The notes under the pieces were generated by a model. It ran no database searches. It was not told where the DNA came from and saw only the letters and a program-made list of their open reading frames with translations. Below are positions 61,687 through 64,000 of a DNA stretch of 64,000 bases, in pieces. Each line of letters begins with the position of its first letter. Position 1 is the first letter of the stretch. The stretch spans positions 153,182-217,181 of the forward strand of contig DDET01000038.1 in assembly GCA_002336915.1 (NCBI GenBank), read 5' to 3'. Made by a program: the position numbers and the translations under genes. The stretch comes from Bacteroidetes bacterium UBA1947. GTDB taxonomy: Bacteria; Bacteroidota; Bacteroidia; Chitinophagales; Chitinophagaceae.

Positions 61687-61844
61687 AAAAATTATGAAAC
61701 TGTTAACAGCGCCTACACAATACTTTAGCGGATATTGAGACCGATTGGTGAATTATCTTGATTAAAAATTTTGATTGTTCAACCATTTTTTTATTATTGC
61801 AGCCTCGGAACTATAAAATAGAACAAAAATTGAGTCAATCTACG

Positions 61845-62228
61845 ATGAGTAAGAAAAAGACAATGTATTCGCTGGAATTTCCTGTAAGATGCTCCCCGAC
61901 CATACTATACGAATTTTTATCAACCCCCGTTGGCCTTCAGGAGTGGTTTGCTGACAAGGTGGACCAACGTGAAAACATGTTTTACTTCAGCTGGAACGGA
62001 TCTACAGACACTGCAGAAATGCTGGAACACGTGGAAAATGAGTTTATAAGGTATCGCTGGGAACATTTACCCCAGGATGAATTCTTTGAATTTGGAATAG
62101 AACAAAGCCCGATAACCAACGAAACCATCCTTAAGATCACCGATTTTGCCGATAAAAACGATATAAAAGACCAGGAAAGGCTTTGGAACTCACAGGTTAG
62201 TGACCTGAAGCACAGGATTGGCAGCTAA
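61845..62228 (+). CDS. START-like/SRPBCC-domain protein
   Basis: 127 residues from the ATG at 61845 (MSKKKTMYSLEFPVRCSP). The SRPBCC pattern is clear: SPTILYEFLSTPVGLQEWFADKV, ENMFYFSWNG, and a C-terminal helix WNSQVSDLKHRIGS. This is the Bacteroidota START-like (AHSA1-related) protein of unknown function. The in-frame codons before it are AT-rich and not protein-like. A terminator follows. Confidence 0.88.
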   Translation: MSKKKTMYSLEFPVRCSPTILYEFLSTPVGLQEWFADKVDQRENMFYFSWNGSTDTAEMLEHVENEFIRYRWEHLPQDEFFEFGIEQSPITNETILKITDFADKNDIKDQERLWNSQVSDLKHRIGS

Positions 62229-62253
62229 TTCACACCATCAATAAAAAACCAAG

Positions 62254-62285
62254 ACAGGAGCTCCGCTTTTGCGGGGCTCCTGTTT
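62254..62285 (+). terminator. Rho-independent terminator after the START-like gene
   Basis: 13-bp stem (ACAGGAGCTCCGC with GCGGGGCTCCTGT, one G-U) and a TTTT loop; the T run after it is short. Confidence 0.8.
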
Positions 62286-62344
62286 ATATGGCTTAAATAA
62301 AGGTTAAACGACTGCTATTTATAGTATTAGCAGCCGTTTTTATG

Positions 62345-62352
62345 TAGGTTTG
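62345..62352 (+). promoter_or_regulatory. -7 box before the LptF/G permease gene
   Basis: TAGGTTTG exactly matches TAnnTTTG; no good -33 match at 19-21 bases. It would place the transcription start near 62358, so the permease start codon must lie downstream of that. Confidence 0.45.
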
Positions 62353-62373
62353 CAGCAAATCAGCCGGGGAATT

Positions 62374-63837
62374 TTGACCAAAAAACTGGACATACTCATA
62401 ATCCGCAGTTTCATAGGGCCTTTTATCATTACCTTTTTCGTTACGCTCTTCGTACTGGTGATGCAGTTCTTCTGGCTATATATGGATGAGCTGATAGGTA
62501 AAGGCCTCGGCATCTGGATGATCGTTCAGCTCCTGCTGTATATGTCGGCTACTTTGGTTCCCATGGCGCTGCCCCTGGGTATACTGCTGGCATCTATAAT
62601 GACCTTCGGCAATATGGGCGAAAATTTTGAGCTCGTAGCCATCAAGGCCTCGGGTATCTCATTACTCAGGTTTATGCGTCCCCTGCTCTTGTTCATAACG
62701 CTCATTGGTGGATTAGCCTTCTTGTTTAATAACAACATAATCCCGGTGGCCAACCTGAAGGCGCTTTCTCTGCTATACGACCTTCGCAACTCCAAACCAA
62801 CATTTAATATCCGTGCCGGCCAGTTCAATAATGACATTAAAGACTACTCGATAAGGGTAGGCAGTAAAGATAAAGATGGCCGGACTATTTACGACATCAT
62901 CATCTACAACCAGACCTCAGGCAAGGGCAATGACAACGTGGTGCTGGCAAGAAAAGGCGAGATGAAGGCCAGTCCCGATAAACAGTTTATCATCTTTAGC
63001 CTCGAGGACGGCTGGCGTTACGAAGAAGGTGACGATGCAAAAACAGGTAAGCAGAATAATGCCCTCACCAGGATGCACTTCAAGAAATGGGACAAAGTAT
63101 TCGATCTTTCTTCTTTCCGCCTGGCCCGCACAAATGAGGACCTGTTCAAAGGCGCCTACCAGATGATGAATGTTACCCAACTGGGTGAGAGTATCGACAG
63201 CCTGGAAAAGGTGCAGAAAAAACTGCCCGTCGCCATAGGCAATTTCATAGCGCCTTATGTTACCTACGCAGGTAACGAAAAAGAACGCGGCCTGCTTTTG
63301 AAAAAAATGGAGACACAAAAAACAGGCTTGCGAAAATACCGCAATTCATTTTTTGAGCTGGTGAATGATACCCTGCACCAAAAGGCACTTGAGCTCGCCC
63401 TCAGTAATGTACGCAATATAAAGAGCCAACTGGATTTCCCTTCCTTCGACAGCAACATTCAGAACGAGAACTACCGCAAATACCAGATAGAATGGCACAG
63501 GAAGTTAACCCTGTCTTTTGCCTGCATATTGCTGTTCCTAATAGGCGCGCCGCTTGGTGCCATCATACGGAAGGGTGGCCTTGGTATGCCCCTGGTAATT
63601 GCCATCATATTCTTTGTGATATTCCATATCACTTCCGTAATTGGCGAGAAGCTGGCTAAGGGTGGGGCAGTGCCTGCATGGACAGGCATGTGGATGTCTA
63701 CCCTTATGCTATTGCCCATTGCCTTCCTGCTCATCAACCAGGCACGTAACGATTCGCAGATATTCTCAAGGGAGTGGTATACCCGCCGCTGGTTTGGCCT
63801 GCTTAGATTGCTGTCCATAAAAAAGACCACCGGATGA
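62374..63837 (+). CDS. LptF/LptG-family lipopolysaccharide export permease
   Basis: 487 residues from the TTG at 62374 (MTKKLDILIIRSFIGPFIITFF), preceded by GGGGA. An earlier TTG at 62350 lies on the -7 box and is rejected. Helices TM1-3 near the N-terminus (FVTLFVLVMQFFWLYMDELIGKGLG, ATLVPMALPLGILLASIMTFG), a large periplasmic jellyroll (about 130-390) and TM4-6 at the C-terminus (FACILLFLIGAPLGAIIRKGGLGMPLVIAIIFFVIF). YjgP/YjgQ proteins move LPS from the inner membrane to the Lpt bridge. The next gene overlaps by 4 bases. Confidence 0.93.
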   Translation: MTKKLDILIIRSFIGPFIITFFVTLFVLVMQFFWLYMDELIGKGLGIWMIVQLLLYMSATLVPMALPLGILLASIMTFGNMGENFELVAIKASGISLLRFMRPLLLFITLIGGLAFLFNNNIIPVANLKALSLLYDLRNSKPTFNIRAGQFNNDIKDYSIRVGSKDKDGRTIYDIIIYNQTSGKGNDNVVLARKGEMKASPDKQFIIFSLEDGWRYEEGDDAKTGKQNNALTRMHFKKWDKVFDLSSFRLARTNEDLFKGAYQMMNVTQLGESIDSLEKVQKKLPVAIGNFIAPYVTYAGNEKERGLLLKKMETQKTGLRKYRNSFFELVNDTLHQKALELALSNVRNIKSQLDFPSFDSNIQNENYRKYQIEWHRKLTLSFACILLFLIGAPLGAIIRKGGLGMPLVIAIIFFVIFHITSVIGEKLAKGGAVPAWTGMWMSTLMLLPIAFLLINQARNDSQIFSREWYTRRWFGLLRLLSIKKTTG

Positions 63838-64000
63838 TAGGGCCGCTCTATACCTCATTCAACAAGTATTTCCTTGTGCCATTTTCTATATGGATCATTG
63901 CCGGGGGGATAGCACTGTTTTTTTTTGATAAACAGGTACTTTTTGCAATATTCAATACGCACCATAGTTCCTTTGGTGATGTGTGCATGTATTACATTTC
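63834..64000 (+). CDS. PAP2-like membrane phosphatase, N-terminal part (3' cut by window)
   Basis: ATG at 63834 overlaps the LptF/G stop (ATGA). Only 55 residues are visible: a polar start, a membrane helix (IWIIAGGIALFFF), then FNTHHSSFGDVCMYYIS. The NxHHS..D segment after the first helix is the start pattern of PAP2-superfamily lipid phosphatases in Bacteroidota. The active-site motifs are beyond the window, so the family is tentative. Confidence 0.6.
   Translation, partial: MIGPLYTSFNKYFLVPFSIWIIAGGIALFFFDKQVLFAIFNTHHSSFGDVCMYYI

Overview
The window reads as a chromosomal piece of a Bacteroidota genome, most likely a free-living member of the Chitinophagales/Sphingobacteriales side of the phylum. 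The evidence is the repeated use of type IX secretion (T9SS) C-terminal sorting domains, a CHU_C-type giant adhesin, Bacteroidota promoters of the TTTG-N19/20-TAnnTTTG form, a short RpoD beginning MRQLKITKSI, and families typical of this phylum (DUF4465, DUF5074/BtuG-like, DUF4331, DUF4468, DUF5106, HupE/UreJ_2). No tRNA, rRNA, CRISPR array, transposase or phage gene was recognised. Both ends cut genes: a di-haem cytochrome c peroxidase on the left and a PAP2-like membrane phosphatase on the right.

Region by region. 1-5.8 kb: the peroxidase and an outer-membrane partner, YebC, a lipoprotein, a T9SS-exported subtilase and RlmB. 5.8-11.2 kb: a cobalamin-riboswitch operon under a consensus promoter, encoding two T9SS surface proteins (one DUF4465/BtuH-like), a BtuG-like beta-propeller lipoprotein and a BtuB-like TonB receptor. 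11.2-11.8 kb: a 660-base non-coding tract of degenerate repeats. 11.8-20.8 kb: a signalling island with a complete RsbR-RsbS-RsbT stressosome module, a fused HATPase/PP2C phosphatase, two PAS histidine kinases and three single-domain receivers. The first kinase carries a degenerate RsbT-like domain at its N-terminus. 20.9-23.3 kb: an ECF sigma factor and a protein with an inner-membrane helix, a disordered linker and an outer-membrane barrel, resembling the dual membrane-spanning anti-sigma (Dma) architecture. 23.3-32.6 kb: mostly small or housekeeping genes (queuosine-precursor transporter, AraC/VOC pair, CAP protein, thioredoxin, LpxR-like deacylase, RlmD), plus a run of His/Tyr/Arg/Gly-rich secreted mini-proteins behind a phosphoacceptor-less receiver. 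32.6-45.3 kb: envelope redox and folding proteins, an MBL/beta-CASP hydrolase, a 1635-residue T9SS type B adhesin, a TPR/GT-C-like membrane protein and a DinB-family protein.

45.7-51.6 kb is a compact biosynthetic locus. A type III polyketide synthase, a methyltransferase and a FAD reductase lie on the minus strand, diverging from a UbiA prenyltransferase, a sorbosone-dehydrogenase-like protein and IPP isomerase. Together they suggest a prenylated polyketide (meroterpenoid or quinone-like) of unknown structure. 51.8-57.7 kb holds two tandem DUF4331 surface proteins (only the second with a T9SS tail), a TPR lipoprotein and a HupE/UreJ-type membrane protein. The right end has HU, another TonB receptor with a His-rich plug, RpoD on the opposite strand, a START-like protein and an LptF/G permease.

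The points most worth following up are the B12 operon with its unnamed second surface protein, the stressosome wired to two-component proteins through a pseudo-ATPase kinase, the sigma/trans-envelope anti-sigma pair, the type III PKS-UbiA-Idi locus, and a dispersed repeat found directly behind two unrelated minus-strand genes.
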